Shown in pieces: positions 5,275 to 5,638 of a DNA stretch of 5,638 nt (position 1 is its first letter; each line of letters starts with the position of its first letter). The position numbers were made by a program, and so were the translations under genes. Source of the DNA: Deltaproteobacteria bacterium (GTDB lineage Bacteria > Myxococcota_A > SURF-8). The stretch is taken from contig JAKQSH010000200.1 of assembly GCA_029570245.1 (NCBI GenBank), positions 1-5,638 of the forward strand. The letters run 5' to 3'. The notes beneath the pieces are model-generated. The model was given only the letters and a program-made list of their open reading frames with translations. It was not told where the DNA came from and did no database searches.

Positions 5275-5638
5275 TTAAAAGAGTTTGCCGGAATCAATAA
5301 GCAGTGTCACCGGGCCGTCATTGCACAGACTGACCTTCATGTCGGCTCCAAAAATGCCGGTTTCGACTGTGGGAACTTCTTTGCGCAGCATTTCGACAAA
5401 ACGATTATAGAATTCTTCGGCGCGCACCGGTTCCATGGCTGCAACAAAAGACGGCCTTCTGCCCTTACGGCAGTCGCCGTGCAGAGTAAACTGACTTATC
5501 ACCAGAAGTTCTCCGCCGACATCTGCCAGGGAAAGGTTCATTTTTCCGTCTGCATCGGGAAAAACCCGCAATCCAAGAATTTTCTGAGATGTCCATTCCA
5601 AGTCGGTTTCCGTGTCTGTGGCGCCAGCCGAAACAAGC
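5275..5638 (-). CDS. dtd: D-aminoacyl-tRNA deacylase, C-terminal ~120 residues (5' end outside window)
   Basis: Dtd hydrolyses the ester bond of D-amino acids mischarged onto tRNA (and glycyl-tRNA-Ala), a cytosolic proofreading step in translation. The visible part aligns along its length with the E. coli protein as I remember it: LGLRVFPDADGKMNLSL, then GGELLVISQFTL with the conserved SQFTL at 5496-5482, GRRPSF, RAEEFYNRFVE, TGIFGADMKVSL and NDGPVT with the Gly-Pro pair at 5316-5311. That Gly-Pro, in the cis form, gives the enzyme its chiral selectivity. The frame stays open to the right edge (LVSAGATDTETDLEW), so the TTG at 5601-5599 is not a start. The family is about 145-150 residues long, so roughly 30 N-terminal residues are missing. 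The stop is TAA at 5277-5275. It is the first visible gene of the leftward group; no terminator with a T-run follows it. Confidence 0.95.
   Translation of the reverse strand, partial: LVSAGATDTETDLEWTSQKILGLRVFPDADGKMNLSLADVGGELLVISQFTLHGDCRKGRRPSFVAAMEPVRAEEFYNRFVEMLRKEVPTVETGIFGADMKVSLCNDGPVTLLIDSGKLF

Noticed and set aside
5599..5601. TTG as the start codon of the Dtd frame
   Set aside because: The frame continues upstream to the window edge with residues matching the family, and a start here would remove the conserved N-terminal third.

Overview
This window looks like chromosomal DNA from a Gram-negative bacterium, most likely of a Myxococcota/deltaproteobacteria-like or candidate-phylum lineage. 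Four things point that way: (i) an FHA-GAF-sigma54 activator fusion, an architecture common in myxobacteria and their relatives; (ii) a secreted phosphatase with an acidic DGD/GE-rich linker and a Cys-containing C-terminal sorting tail resembling the MYXO-CTERM/Synergist-CTERM class; (iii) a small TPR-plus-beta-strand envelope protein with a YRLN...ESPKI segment typical of such genomes; and (iv) clear envelope signal peptides. The lineage is an inference from protein style, not a marker-gene assignment.

Layout. The plus strand carries the last ~79 codons of a phosphofructokinase-family gene (1-239), a strong intrinsic terminator (265-300), a short regulatory gap with a plausible sigma70-type promoter, and a complete secreted purple-acid-phosphatase-like metallophosphoesterase (451-2097). 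The minus strand carries three genes read leftward: the 3' part of dtd, D-aminoacyl-tRNA deacylase (5638-5275, cut by the window edge), a signal-peptide protein with a TPR-like front and a probable beta-barrel back (5202-4243), and an FHA-GAF-AAA+-Fis sigma54-dependent activator (4144-2171). The phosphatase and the activator converge on one hairpin (2116-2149) that has an A-tract on one side and a T-tract on the other and so can terminate both.

How the genes relate. The phosphofructokinase and dtd are housekeeping genes. The envelope protein and the activator are co-directional with a 98-base gap and no strong terminator between them, so they may be co-transcribed. A functional link between them is only a guess. 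The activator has no receiver domain; its FHA domain suggests control by Ser/Thr phosphorylation. The phosphatase gene has its own promoter-like sequence and terminator and appears to be a single-gene unit.

The most noteworthy points are the phosphatase's GDxxH in place of the GDxxY iron-tyrosine motif, its GE-repeat stalk and sorting tail, the GSFTGA variant in the activator, and a perfect inverted repeat in front of the envelope gene. I see no mobile element, CRISPR array, RNA gene or clearly new multi-gene system.
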